Positions 17,831 to 26,575 of a stretch of 44,582 nucleotides of DNA are shown here, piece after piece. The stretch comes from an uncultured Pelagibacteraceae bacterium (GTDB lineage: Bacteria; Pseudomonadota; Alphaproteobacteria; Pelagibacterales; AG-422-B15). Every line of letters starts with the position of its first letter. Positions within the stretch are counted from its first letter, which is position 1. The notes beneath the pieces are model-generated. The model made no database searches, was not told where the DNA came from, and saw nothing but the letters and a program-made list of their open reading frames with translations. The stretch covers positions 1-44,582 of the forward strand of contig CACCND010000008.1 of the NCBI GenBank assembly GCA_902547315.1, read 5' to 3'. The position numbers were made by a program, and so were the translations under genes.

Positions 17831-19036
17831 TTATAGGTATTTTTTTAATTCATTTCTTGCAATAGAAAGTCTATGCACTTCGTCTGGCCCATCCGCTAAT
17901 CGCAGAGTTCTCATTCCTGCATAAGCTTGTGCTAGGTGTGGGTCTGTTGTTACTCCAGCTCCTCCAAACGCTTGAATTGCATCGTCAATAATTTTTAATG
18001 CCATATTTGGTGCAGCTACTTTAATCATGGCTATCTCATTTTTTGCAACTTTGTTTCCTACTTCATCCATCATAGTTGCGGCTTTTAATGTTAGTAATCT
18101 TGTCATCTCAATATTAATTCTAGCATCAGCAATTCTCTCTTGCCAAACAGAGTGTCTTACCACTTCTTTACCAAAAGCTTTTCTGCTCATTAGTCTTTTA
18201 CACATTGCTTCAAGTGCAACTTCAGCAAGGCCAATAGTTCTCATGCAGTGGTGAATTCGTCCAGGTCCCAACCTGCCCTGTGCAATTTCGAATCCCCTAC
18301 CTTCACCTAAGAGCATATTTTCAGGAGGAACTTTTACGTCTTTAAATTCAACTTCAGCATGTCCGTGAGGGGCATCATCAAAACCAAAGACAGGCAAATG
18401 TCTCTTTATTTTAATACCTGGCGTGTCCTTATCAACTAGTATCATGGATTGTTGCTTATGTCTGTCGGGATTATCCGGATCTGTTTTTCCCATGAAGATA
18501 AAAAATTGGCACCTTGGATCCATTGCACCAGAAGTCCACCATTTTGTTCCATTCAGTACATATTGATTTCCTTCTTTTTTTATTTCACTTTCAATATTTG
18601 TTGCATCTGATGAAGCGACTGCAGGCTCTGTCATAGCAAAAGCAGAGCGTATCTCACCTTCTAGTAATGGCTTTAAGTACTTTTCTTTTTGTTCATCTGT
18701 TCCATATCGAACTAAAACTTCCATATTACCGGTATCAGGAGCAGAACAATTAAAAACTTCTGCAGACCACATTGCTCTCCCCATGATTTCACACATTGGC
18801 GCATACTCTGCGTTAGTAAGGCCGTGCCCATAGTCACTTTCAGGTAAAAATAAATTCCAAAGGTCTTCTTTTTTTGCTTCCTTTTTAAGATCTTCAATCA
18901 CTGGCACCACCTGCCATCTGTCAGCTCCAAAATTTTCGATTTGACTATGATATGTTTCGTTGTTTGGATAAACGTGCTTATCCATAAAATTATTCAATCT
19001 ATCAGTAGTTTCTTTTGCTTTTGGCGATATATTCAT
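17831..19036 (-). CDS. acyl-CoA dehydrogenase, ACAD10/ACAD11-like
   Basis: This 401-residue flavoprotein of the acyl-CoA dehydrogenase family has the FAD-contacting blocks [16 protein letters not shown] and [14 protein letters not shown], the middle beta-domain, and the C-terminal helical domain with [20 protein letters not shown] and [19 protein letters not shown]. The DGPDEVHR ending is the form seen in the ACAD10/11 group. The protein is slightly longer than short-chain family members and has no kinase domain fused to it. The matching APH-like kinase is encoded opposite at 15357-16424. Its start shares one base with the tadA stop (TAATG), implying coupling to tadA. Confidence 0.92.
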   Translation of the reverse strand: MNISPKAKETTDRLNNFMDKHVYPNNETYHSQIENFGADRWQVVPVIEDLKKEAKKEDLWNLFLPESDYGHGLTNAEYAPMCEIMGRAMWSAEVFNCSAPDTGNMEVLVRYGTDEQKEKYLKPLLEGEIRSAFAMTEPAVASSDATNIESEIKKEGNQYVLNGTKWWTSGAMDPRCQFFIFMGKTDPDNPDRHKQQSMILVDKDTPGIKIKRHLPVFGFDDAPHGHAEVEFKDVKVPPENMLLGEGRGFEIAQGRLGPGRIHHCMRTIGLAEVALEAMCKRLMSRKAFGKEVVRHSVWQERIADARINIEMTRLLTLKAATMMDEVGNKVAKNEIAMIKVAAPNMALKIIDDAIQAFGGAGVTTDPHLAQAYAGMRTLRLADGPDEVHRLSIARNELKKYL

Positions 19037-19485
19037 TATCTTTTACCTTTAAAAAAATTATTTATTAAGTTTTCACAGTCAGTTTTTGAAATATTATCAT
19101 AAATTTCTGGCAAATGATTACAATTTTTTGATATAAAAAAATTTAAGTTACCATTTATCGAACCATACTTTAAATCATCTGCACCATAATACAACCTCTT
19201 AAGCTTAGCTTTTGATATAGCACTGGCACACATAATACATGGCTCTAAAGTCACGTAAATATTACAATCAACCAATCTATCAGAGTTAATCATTTCACAC
19301 GCCTCTTTTATAGCGTTTAGTTCAGCATGGCCTACTGGGTCTTTTCTGCTGACCACTGAATTATGGGACCGAACTAAAACTTTATCTTCCTTGTTAGTGA
19401 TAACGCATCCAATCGGTATTTCTCCAATTTTTAAGCCTTTTTTTGCCTCCTCAATTGCCATTGCCATGAATTTATTTTGTGTCAT
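19036..19485 (-). CDS. tadA: tRNA adenosine(34) deaminase
   Basis: TadA deaminates A34 to inosine in tRNA-Arg(ACG). The 149-residue protein has the zinc site of the cytidine-deaminase fold: H53 and proton-shuttle E55 in VGHAELNAI, and C83/C86 in [12 protein letters not shown]. The C-terminal helix [11 protein letters not shown] and the [12 protein letters not shown] segment fit TadA better than free-base deaminases. It is divergent from rluB-rsmD (32 bases), an arrangement often seen in alphaproteobacteria, and its stop overlaps the dehydrogenase start by one base. Confidence 0.93.
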   Translation of the reverse strand: MTQNKFMAMAIEEAKKGLKIGEIPIGCVITNKEDKVLVRSHNSVVSRKDPVGHAELNAIKEACEMINSDRLVDCNIYVTLEPCIMCASAISKAKLKRLYYGADDLKYGSINGNLNFFISKNCNHLPEIYDNISKTDCENLINNFFKGKR

Positions 19486-19517
19486 ATATATTTAATTAAT
19501 ATAAGCAATCCTAATTC

Positions 19518-20228
19518 ATGCCTACTTTGAGACAACAAAAATTTGTAAGAATTAATAAATTATTAGCACAGTCAACTAATTTTTCGAGAAGAGAAATAGA
19601 TAAACTTATCGATGAGCAAAGAGTTGTTGTTGATAACAAATTGGTGACAAAACAAGGAGTTCAAATAAGTATCAATAGTATTGTAAAAATAGACAATAAA
19701 CCTATTAACCTAAAATCTGATCAGCAATTAAATGATGTATATATTTTCAACAAACCAAGAGGATGCTTAGTAACAAAATCAGATCCAAAAAATCGAAAGA
19801 CTATTTATGAATACATACCAAAAAAAAATCATAATTTAATTTCAATTGGACGACTTGATTACAATTCAGAGGGGCTATTACTATTTACTAACAGCGGTAG
19901 CTTCAAAAGAAAGATGGAATTACCCAAGAATAATTTTGAAAGGGTTTATAAGGTAAAGATACAAGGCTTTATTGATAATAAATTTATTAATACCTTATTA
20001 AGAGGTTATACGTATAGAAAAGTTAAATATAAACCTATAAAAGCATCAGTCATTAGCAAAACGAATACTTACTCATGGATAAAAATGACGCTCACTGAAG
20101 GTAAAAATAAAGAAATCAGAAATATTTTTGACTCTTTGAATATTACGGTCACAAGATTAATTAGAATAACTTATGGAGAATTTAAACTTGGTAGTTTGAA
20201 AAAAGGGGAAATAAAAAAAGTTACTTAA
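19518..20228 (+). CDS. rluB: 23S rRNA pseudouridine synthase, RsuA/RluB family
   Basis: This 236-residue enzyme isomerises uridine to pseudouridine in rRNA. It has an N-terminal S4 RNA-binding domain (about 10-60, RINKLLAQSTNFSRREIDKL) and a catalytic domain with GRLDYNSEGLLLFTN (111-125), Asp114 being the catalytic residue. LTEGKNKEIRNIF and TRLIRITYGEFKLGSLKKGE are the closing family motifs. The assignment to RluB rather than RsuA or RluE rests on the tadA/rsmD context common in alphaproteobacteria, so the exact rRNA target is uncertain. It is shorter than E. coli RluB because it lacks the long basic tail. Confidence 0.87.
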   Translation: MPTLRQQKFVRINKLLAQSTNFSRREIDKLIDEQRVVVDNKLVTKQGVQISINSIVKIDNKPINLKSDQQLNDVYIFNKPRGCLVTKSDPKNRKTIYEYIPKKNHNLISIGRLDYNSEGLLLFTNSGSFKRKMELPKNNFERVYKVKIQGFIDNKFINTLLRGYTYRKVKYKPIKASVISKTNTYSWIKMTLTEGKNKEIRNIFDSLNITVTRLIRITYGEFKLGSLKKGEIKKVT

Positions 20229-20229
20229 A

Positions 20230-20799
20230 ATGAGAATCATTAGCGGAGAAAGAAAAGGTCATTCAATATTTAGCTTTAAAAGTAAAGATGTAAGACCACT
20301 TTCAGACAAAAATAGGGAAACCATTTTTAATCTTTTAATGCATGGAAAAGAATTAGTAAAAATTAACTTTAGTCTTGAAGAAGCAAAAGTAATTGATCTT
20401 TTCGCTGGCACCGGTTCATTTAGCTTTGAAGCATTGTCACGTGGCGCTAAACACGCAACCATGGTAGAAAACAATCAACAAATGATAGATATAATATTTA
20501 AAAGTGCAAACAAGCTTGGATATTTAGAAAAGATTGCTGTTATTTCTGAAAATGCTTGTTCATTTGAAGAGTATTCTGAATCTACAAAGTTCAATCTTGC
20601 TTATATAGATCCACCGTATGGAAAAAATCTTGGACTCAGAGCTATTAAAAATATTATTAAAAAAAACTTATTAGAAAAAAACAGTATAATCATCTTAGAG
20701 GAAGAAAAAAAATCTAAACATTTTGAACTTTCAGAAATAGTACTTTTACGTGAAAAAGAATTAGGTAATTCAAAATTTAGTTTTTTTAAATTAGTTTAA
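20230..20799 (+). CDS. rsmD: 16S rRNA (guanine-966-N2)-methyltransferase
   Basis: RsmD methylates G966 of 16S rRNA. The 189-residue Rossmann methyltransferase shows the N-terminal MRIISGERKG and VRPLSDKNRETIFNLL blocks, the SAM-binding DLFAGTGSFSFEALSRGA (56-73) and the catalytic DPPYGK (127-132). It begins one base after the rluB stop. The 3' end overlaps the opposed pgi gene by 9 bases. Confidence 0.94.
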   Translation: MRIISGERKGHSIFSFKSKDVRPLSDKNRETIFNLLMHGKELVKINFSLEEAKVIDLFAGTGSFSFEALSRGAKHATMVENNQQMIDIIFKSANKLGYLEKIAVISENACSFEEYSESTKFNLAYIDPPYGKNLGLRAIKNIIKKNLLEKNSIIILEEEKKSKHFELSEIVLLREKELGNSKFSFFKLV

Positions 20800-21816
20800 A
20801 TAACCCTTTTGAAGCTCAACTGCATCTTGAGTAAAGGGGTCAACTTCTAATAATTCAGCAAGATAGATAACCCTTAACATTTCTGATCCAAAAAAATGGC
20901 CGATCTCACTCATATCTCTATCTTTAAAAATATATTTATTAGTATTTTCATTTATCTTTGATAAAGATTTACTCATGGCATCAAGATGATTTGAAAGTGT
21001 GATATTAATCAAATTCATTTTTGAGTATTCCATGCCCATAATTTCAAAAAAAATATTTTTGGGTCCATCCAGATATAACTGTAAAAGACTGTGCTGGTCT
21101 TTTGGCATTTCAGATACCACAGGTAAAACACCTTTTGCCTTTTTACCTAATGATTCCCCATATAATTGTTTTCGCCAATTACCAATTTCAATAAGCTCGT
21201 CACCATAAATCAAATAAGCAAATATATTCTTTCCATTTTTGATTCTTTTATAATCTTCCTCAGCTTTATTCTTTATTTGGTCTTTATCTTCTAATGCTCT
21301 TCTTCCTCCATTTAAAAAGTCAGCGCACAGATCTCTATTAAAGTAAAAACTTGGGATAAGGCTATTGTTACTAAAAATTGAAAATCTACCGCCAATTTCG
21401 TTGTTTAGTTCAATAGTTTTTATTGATTTTTGTATGGACAAGTCTCTTAGTGGAGAAGATGCATTTTCTGTAAACGAATAAAAATTTTTTGAAAAATCAA
21501 TATTTCCGTCTAGTTTTTTGATCATATATTCAAAGATGGTTAGTGTTTCTGATGTTTGTCCAGATTTTGATACGAAAATGAAACCAGTCTCATCTATTTG
21601 AATATTGTCTAACAAGTTATTAATCTTAACAGAATTTAAATGATCAACATATTGAACACGTTTTTCATTTAAAAAATGATTAATTGCTTTTGATCCCTGA
21701 GAAGAGCCACCTATACCGACTACTAAAATTTTATTAAAACTTTTATCTAGTATACCTAACGACTCGGAATATGAGTTTTCAAGCTTATCAAAATCAAGAA
21801 ATGGATAATTCATCAT
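20791..21816 (-). CDS. pgi: glucose-6-phosphate isomerase, compact form
   Basis: PGI interconverts glucose-6-phosphate and fructose-6-phosphate. It is only 341 residues, against about 450-550 for most bacterial enzymes, but the core is complete: sugar-phosphate site VVGIGGSSQGSKA (32-44) and SKSGQTSETL (83-92), GGRFS with Arg144, QLYGESLGKK with Glu221, DQHSLLQ with His242, and a C-terminal DPFTQDAVELQKG with the catalytic Lys337. Shortening appears to come from the N-terminal lobe. Sequence ends just after the Lys motif. It is translated after the BacA-like transporter with a 4-base overlap. Confidence 0.9.
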   Translation of the reverse strand: MMNYPFLDFDKLENSYSESLGILDKSFNKILVVGIGGSSQGSKAINHFLNEKRVQYVDHLNSVKINNLLDNIQIDETGFIFVSKSGQTSETLTIFEYMIKKLDGNIDFSKNFYSFTENASSPLRDLSIQKSIKTIELNNEIGGRFSIFSNNSLIPSFYFNRDLCADFLNGGRRALEDKDQIKNKAEEDYKRIKNGKNIFAYLIYGDELIEIGNWRKQLYGESLGKKAKGVLPVVSEMPKDQHSLLQLYLDGPKNIFFEIMGMEYSKMNLINITLSNHLDAMSKSLSKINENTNKYIFKDRDMSEIGHFFGSEMLRVIYLAELLEVDPFTQDAVELQKGYLN

Positions 21817-22811
21817 CTCACTTCCTGACCAGCTGTTACGCTTGCTTGATCTATTTGTCTTTCAAACTCTCTCAATCTTTTATAAACACTTGCAAGTTCA
21901 ATAATTGTTGGCCAAGCTTTAAGAAGATATTGCATCGACCCCTCAACTCTACCAAACGCCCTAATTATTTGCTGCATAACGCCAAGAGTAACTACTCCGG
22001 CTACAATTGCAGGGGCTAAAAATACATAAGCTGATAGAACATTTGCCTGTAAAAATGCGATACGACCGATATCGAAATAAAGATATCTTATATAACTTAA
22101 AAAATGAATTTGTCTTACGTCATCAAATAATTCCTCAAGGGTTTTTGGTCTTACTGTTTCATCGTCTTCAGCGATTACTAACATTTTTCTATATGCCGCT
22201 TCTTGTTTTTGTAAATCGTATTCAATACCAACAAGCCTTAAAATTAAACCAAGTCCAATTAAAAATAATGTTCCTCCTATAGACCATAATAATGCACCAA
22301 CGACTAAACCATACTCCCATTCACCAAAGAAAAATATTGGAATTCCAATACTCAGACCAAACAGTATTGGCATAAATTCTACCAAAATCATTAAAGCTTC
22401 AATCAAACTTGTACCAAGAGACTCCATGATTCTTGAAAACTTTATGGTATCCTCTTGAACTCTTTGTGACGCGCCCTCAATCTTACGCGCCTTATCATAG
22501 ACAGAGTGATACCATTCAACCATTGCAGTTCTCCATCTAAATAAAAAGTGATTAGTAAAATAACTTACAAGGACTGCAACTGCTACATACATTCCCGCTA
22601 AAGTTATAAAGGATAATAAACTTGCCCAATATTCTTCAATTGTAATAGCGTTAGGAGCTGACAATGCTTCCTGTATCATGTCGTAAAACTCACCAAACCA
22701 TTCATTAATTTTAACATCAATTTGAACCTGAACCCACAGAGATGATAAGATAATAGCCGATCCAATATATGCCCAGAAAAACCACTTTTGGTCAGAAAAA
22801 AACTTAAACAT
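21813..22811 (-). CDS. sbmA: SbmA/BacA-family peptide transporter
   Basis: This 332-residue membrane protein matches the SbmA/BacA family, proton-driven importers of peptides and peptide antibiotics that in rhizobia are needed for symbiosis and for very-long-chain lipid A modification. The family hallmark FFWAYIGSAIILSSLWVQVQ (residues 11-30) is followed by VQIDVKINEWFGEFYDMI, FRWRTAMVEWYH, a helical region with SQRVQEDTIKFSRIMESLG, and about six to seven hydrophobic helices. No ABC ATPase domain is attached, which separates it from ABCD-type relatives. It overlaps pgi downstream by 4 bases. A 120-base gap precedes it, where its promoter should lie. Confidence 0.88.
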   Translation of the reverse strand: MFKFFSDQKWFFWAYIGSAIILSSLWVQVQIDVKINEWFGEFYDMIQEALSAPNAITIEEYWASLLSFITLAGMYVAVAVLVSYFTNHFLFRWRTAMVEWYHSVYDKARKIEGASQRVQEDTIKFSRIMESLGTSLIEALMILVEFMPILFGLSIGIPIFFFGEWEYGLVVGALLWSIGGTLFLIGLGLILRLVGIEYDLQKQEAAYRKMLVIAEDDETVRPKTLEELFDDVRQIHFLSYIRYLYFDIGRIAFLQANVLSAYVFLAPAIVAGVVTLGVMQQIIRAFGRVEGSMQYLLKAWPTIIELASVYKRLREFERQIDQASVTAGQEVR

Positions 22812-22931
22812 TCTCTCTAGATATTATTATTAATTAGAACCACTTTAGAAGACATTATATAAAAAATTCAATTTAAAATATTCTTTTTTATGTTCTAGTA
22901 AAACTTTTATTTCTTATCGACTTGAACCGAT

Positions 22932-23267
22932 TTATTCAATTTCAACGGGGTTTTCAACTTCTTCTATATTAGAATTAAAGTTTTCGTTGATAAATTCATC
23001 TACTGAATTTGACTGTGTTTCATTTCTACTTTGAGAATTACTGTTTTGTATAAGAATATCTTCAATATCATTAGCATCTTCTTCAGCATCCTGCATGGCT
23101 TCTACTTCTTGTTCTTCTTTTGATGGTGGAGTTAATTCAAAATCAGGAGGTATTTCAAGCGCTTTCTGCTTAAGAGATGTGTAATCTTTAATCTCATTCC
23201 CTGCACACGCAGAAAGCAAAAATATAAATATGCAAACAGAAAAAGTGTGTAATTTAGTTGGCATCAT
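22932..23267 (-). CDS. bamF: DUF3035/BamF-like lipoprotein
   Basis: This 111-residue protein has a signal peptide with lipobox LSAC (Cys21), so it is probably an outer-membrane lipoprotein. The short conserved block KQKALEIPPDFELTPPSKEE is the DUF3035 signature. In Caulobacter a DUF3035 protein, BamF, is part of the outer-membrane barrel assembly machine. The rest is acidic, low-complexity and probably disordered. It overlaps lspA by 14 bases at its start; coupling the lipoprotein to its own signal peptidase gene is typical of alphaproteobacteria. The BamF role is inferred from family and context. Confidence 0.75.
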   Translation of the reverse strand: MMPTKLHTFSVCIFIFLLSACAGNEIKDYTSLKQKALEIPPDFELTPPSKEEQEVEAMQDAEEDANDIEDILIQNSNSQSRNETQSNSVDEFINENFNSNIEEVENPVEIE

Positions 23268-23760
23268 TGATTTTTTTTTCTTTTGAGAATAATTCGTAGA
23301 GTATTATTAAAATACAGCCGATTGATATACTTATATCAGCAATATTAAATACATACCAATGATAATTATTGTAATGAATGTCTATAAAATCTAAAACGGC
23401 TGAATACTGATATCTATCTAATAAATTTCCTAATGCCCCACCTACAATTAAACTAAATGCGTAATAGTAATGCTTCTTATTAATAGAGATTGCATAAAAG
23501 AAGACTACTAACACAATAATTATCATAATTGTCATATAAATATAATTAACTTTTGAAATTTCATTTTGAAATAATCCAAAGGCAAAACCTTTATTCCATA
23601 TTAAATGAAAATTTAGATATTCATTAATTGATGTTAGATATTGCGAACTCAGACTTGTTACATCAATATTAAAAACATTAATAATATATAATTTTGAAAG
23701 TTGATCAGTGGCAAAAATAACCAGTATTAAAAATATAAATCTTCCAACGCTTTGTATCAT
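23254..23760 (-). CDS. lspA: lipoprotein signal peptidase (signal peptidase II)
   Basis: LspA is an inner-membrane aspartyl protease that removes the signal peptide from prolipoproteins. The 168 residues contain four hydrophobic helices and both catalytic aspartates: D124 in AVLDFIDIHY and D142 in FNIADISIS. The preceding GGALGNLLDR block is also conserved. Its start overlaps the ileS stop by 4 bases, the classic ileS-lspA arrangement, and the DUF3035 lipoprotein follows. Confidence 0.95.
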   Translation of the reverse strand: MIQSVGRFIFLILVIFATDQLSKLYIINVFNIDVTSLSSQYLTSINEYLNFHLIWNKGFAFGLFQNEISKVNYIYMTIMIIIVLVVFFYAISINKKHYYYAFSLIVGGALGNLLDRYQYSAVLDFIDIHYNNYHWYVFNIADISISIGCILIILYELFSKEKKINDAN

Positions 23761-26570
23761 TTACTCAGTACTTTTTCACATCTGACGCAAATATTATCTT
23801 TTAAAATTGGAAAATATTTCCAACACCTCTCACATTTTTCACCTTTAGTTTTGCTTACGTGTACTCCAATATTTTTATCTACTTCAGAAATGAAACTTTC
23901 ACTTGAAGGTTTGTCATTAATGATTTCTAGTTGACTGATAATTGAAATGTTTTCTAATACTTTTTGGTCAATCTTTTCAATTTGCTCTTTAGGAATATAT
24001 AACTTTATAGAAGCCTCCAAACTAGATCCAAGGACCTTTTCTTTTCTCTTCACTTCGATTGCACCGTTTATGACCTTTCTTAATTTTTTATAAACTTCCC
24101 ACTTTGTTGATAAATTTTTGTTAATTAAAATATCATTTAATTTTGGAAAATCTTTTTCATGTATACTGTTTTCAAATCCAAATCGACTTTGCCAGGCTTC
24201 TTCAGTGGTAAAACAGAGTATTGGTGCAAGCAAACTTAATAAATCATGAAATAAAATATCTAGAACAGTGCGAGTAGATTTTCTTACTTTGTTATTTTTT
24301 GAATCACAATAAAGAGTATCTTTTCTTATATCAAAATAGAAAGATGATAAGTCGTTTGTACAAAAATTAAATATCGCAGAAAAAACTTTTTGATACTCAA
24401 ATATTTTATAGTTTGAGATAACTTCTTTTTTTAAACTCTCTAATTCTGATAAAATATATAAATCTAATTCATCAAGTTCATTCACAGATACTTTCTCGTC
24501 TTGATCAAAATCTGATAAATTACCTAAAATAAAACGAAGTGTATTGCGGAGTCTTCTATAGCTATCAATGTTGCTTTTTATGATTTCAGGCCCGATCTTT
24601 AAATCCTCAGAGTAATCACTGCTTGCTACCCAGAGCCTTAGTATGTCAGCGCCTGATTTTTCAATGACCTCTGCTGGCGAGACCGTATTGGATGATGATT
24701 TACTCATCTTTAGGCCGTCTTCATGAAGTATAAATCCATGAGTTAAAACAGACTCGTAAGGCGCAACTCCTCTTGTGCCACAAGACTCTAAAAGTGATGA
24801 ATGAAACCAACCTCTGTGCTGATCTGTTCCTTCAAGATAAATAGATGCTGGCCAGATTTGATCATTTTTTCCATCTAAAACAAATGCATGTGTACAGCCT
24901 GAGTCAAACCATACATCTAAGATATCATTAACTTTTTTATATTCTTCCGGATTATAATTTGAACCTAATAATTCTTCTTTTGAATATTTAAACCACGCAT
25001 CTGACCCTTCTTTTTCATAAAGTTTAATAATTTTTTCATTTATTGCTTTATCAACCAGCGGCTTTCCTGTTTTAATATTGTAAAAGATAGATAAAGGTAC
25101 GCCCCATGCCCGTTGTCTTGACACTACCCAATCAGGTCTTTCTTCAATCATTGAATAAATTCTATTTTTTCCCTGTTTTGGATACCATTTAACCTTTTCA
25201 ATTTCGTTCAACGCTTTTTCTCTCAATTGATTTTTTTCCATACTGATAAACCATTGAGGAGTGTTTCTAAAGATGACAGGAGCTTTTGATCTCCATGAAT
25301 GAGGGTAGCTATGACGCAATGAACCTTTGCCTGCTAAATTTTCATGCTTTTTTAGCTCAATGATAACTGCTACGTTTGCATCAGCATCTGATCCATCTTC
25401 ATTAAATATCTTTTTACCATTAAATAATGGTACGTGGGGAAAGTATTCACCATTTTCGTCTACTGTATCAGGTACTTCGATGCTATTTGCAATACCCAAA
25501 TTATAGTCGTCTGCTCCATGGCCAGGTGCTATATGAACGAAACCTGTGCCTTGCTCCAAGGTAACAAAATCAGCATCAAAAATTCTTACCTCAAAATTAT
25601 AACCAGATTTTTTAAAAGGATGATTACAAATAATACTGTCTAAGTTTTTTACTTCTGATATTTTTTTTAATTCACTAACTTTGCATTGAACTTTTACATT
25701 ATCTAAAAGTTCATCTGCTATTATAATTTTTTCTCCAACTTGTAATGTACTGTGTTCTTCTAAATGAATTACTTCAAACATTGAATACATGATAGATTTA
25801 CTGTAAGCAATTGCTCTGTTTCCTGGAATTGTCCATGGAGTTGTAGTCCATATAATTACGGATGCATCTTGACAATTTATATCTGAACTCTCTTTAACTG
25901 GAAACTTTACGCAGATAGTTGTTGATTTATGTTCTTTATATTCAATTTCAGCTTCAGCTAATGCAGTCTTTTCGACAGTTGACCACATAACAGGCTTTGA
26001 CCCACGATATAAACTTTCATTCTCAAGAAACTTAAAAAATTCTCTTACAATTATAGACTCTGCCTCATATGACATAGTTGTATAAGGAGAGAACCAATCT
26101 CCATTTATTCCTAAGCGAATAAATTCTTCTCTTTGTATATCAATCCATTTTTCAGCAAATTCTCGGCATTCTTTTCTAAATTTTATAATATCGACATCAT
26201 CTTTATTCTTTCCCTGTTCTCTGTATTGCTCTTCTATTTTCCACTCAATTGGCAAACCATGACAATCCCAGCCTGGAATATAAGAACTATCATTTCCAAG
26301 CATTTGTTGTGATCTTACAACAAAGTCTTTTAGTATTTTATTCAGGGCGTGCCCCATGTGTAAATGGCCGTTGGCATAAGGAGGGCCATCATGTAATACG
26401 AATTTTTTTCTACTTTTTGATTTTTCTCTTAATTTTTCATAAATATTATCCTTTGACCACCCATCTAGAATTTTTGGCTCTTGCTCGGGCAGGCCAGCAC
26501 GCATCGCGAAGGATGTCTTTGGTAAAAATAGAGTTTCACTAAAGTCTATTTTATCATTTTTAGTGTTCAT
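23757..26570 (-). CDS. ileS: isoleucyl-tRNA synthetase
   Basis: IleS charges tRNA-Ile with isoleucine. The 937-residue class I synthetase has the HIGH-type motif in PPYANGHLHMGHALNK (H71-M-G-H74), the editing domain with TTPWTIPGNRAI, the KMSKS loop in GLKMSKSSSNTV, and the anticodon-binding region. The C-terminal zinc finger is complete, with Cys at 913, 916, 928 and 931, as in the bacterial form. It lies 5 bases after the ribF stop and overlaps lspA. Confidence 0.97.
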   Translation of the reverse strand: MNTKNDKIDFSETLFLPKTSFAMRAGLPEQEPKILDGWSKDNIYEKLREKSKSRKKFVLHDGPPYANGHLHMGHALNKILKDFVVRSQQMLGNDSSYIPGWDCHGLPIEWKIEEQYREQGKNKDDVDIIKFRKECREFAEKWIDIQREEFIRLGINGDWFSPYTTMSYEAESIIVREFFKFLENESLYRGSKPVMWSTVEKTALAEAEIEYKEHKSTTICVKFPVKESSDINCQDASVIIWTTTPWTIPGNRAIAYSKSIMYSMFEVIHLEEHSTLQVGEKIIIADELLDNVKVQCKVSELKKISEVKNLDSIICNHPFKKSGYNFEVRIFDADFVTLEQGTGFVHIAPGHGADDYNLGIANSIEVPDTVDENGEYFPHVPLFNGKKIFNEDGSDADANVAVIIELKKHENLAGKGSLRHSYPHSWRSKAPVIFRNTPQWFISMEKNQLREKALNEIEKVKWYPKQGKNRIYSMIEERPDWVVSRQRAWGVPLSIFYNIKTGKPLVDKAINEKIIKLYEKEGSDAWFKYSKEELLGSNYNPEEYKKVNDILDVWFDSGCTHAFVLDGKNDQIWPASIYLEGTDQHRGWFHSSLLESCGTRGVAPYESVLTHGFILHEDGLKMSKSSSNTVSPAEVIEKSGADILRLWVASSDYSEDLKIGPEIIKSNIDSYRRLRNTLRFILGNLSDFDQDEKVSVNELDELDLYILSELESLKKEVISNYKIFEYQKVFSAIFNFCTNDLSSFYFDIRKDTLYCDSKNNKVRKSTRTVLDILFHDLLSLLAPILCFTTEEAWQSRFGFENSIHEKDFPKLNDILINKNLSTKWEVYKKLRKVINGAIEVKRKEKVLGSSLEASIKLYIPKEQIEKIDQKVLENISIISQLEIINDKPSSESFISEVDKNIGVHVSKTKGEKCERCWKYFPILKDNICVRCEKVLSK

Positions 26571-26575
26571 TTTGC

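Noticed and set aside
22905..22935. tRNA T-arm-like sequence GGTTCAAGTCGAT after the BamF-like gene on the minus strand
   Set aside because: The five-pair stem cannot be formed and no D-arm, anticodon arm or acceptor is found nearby, so it is not a tRNA or a recognisable remnant.
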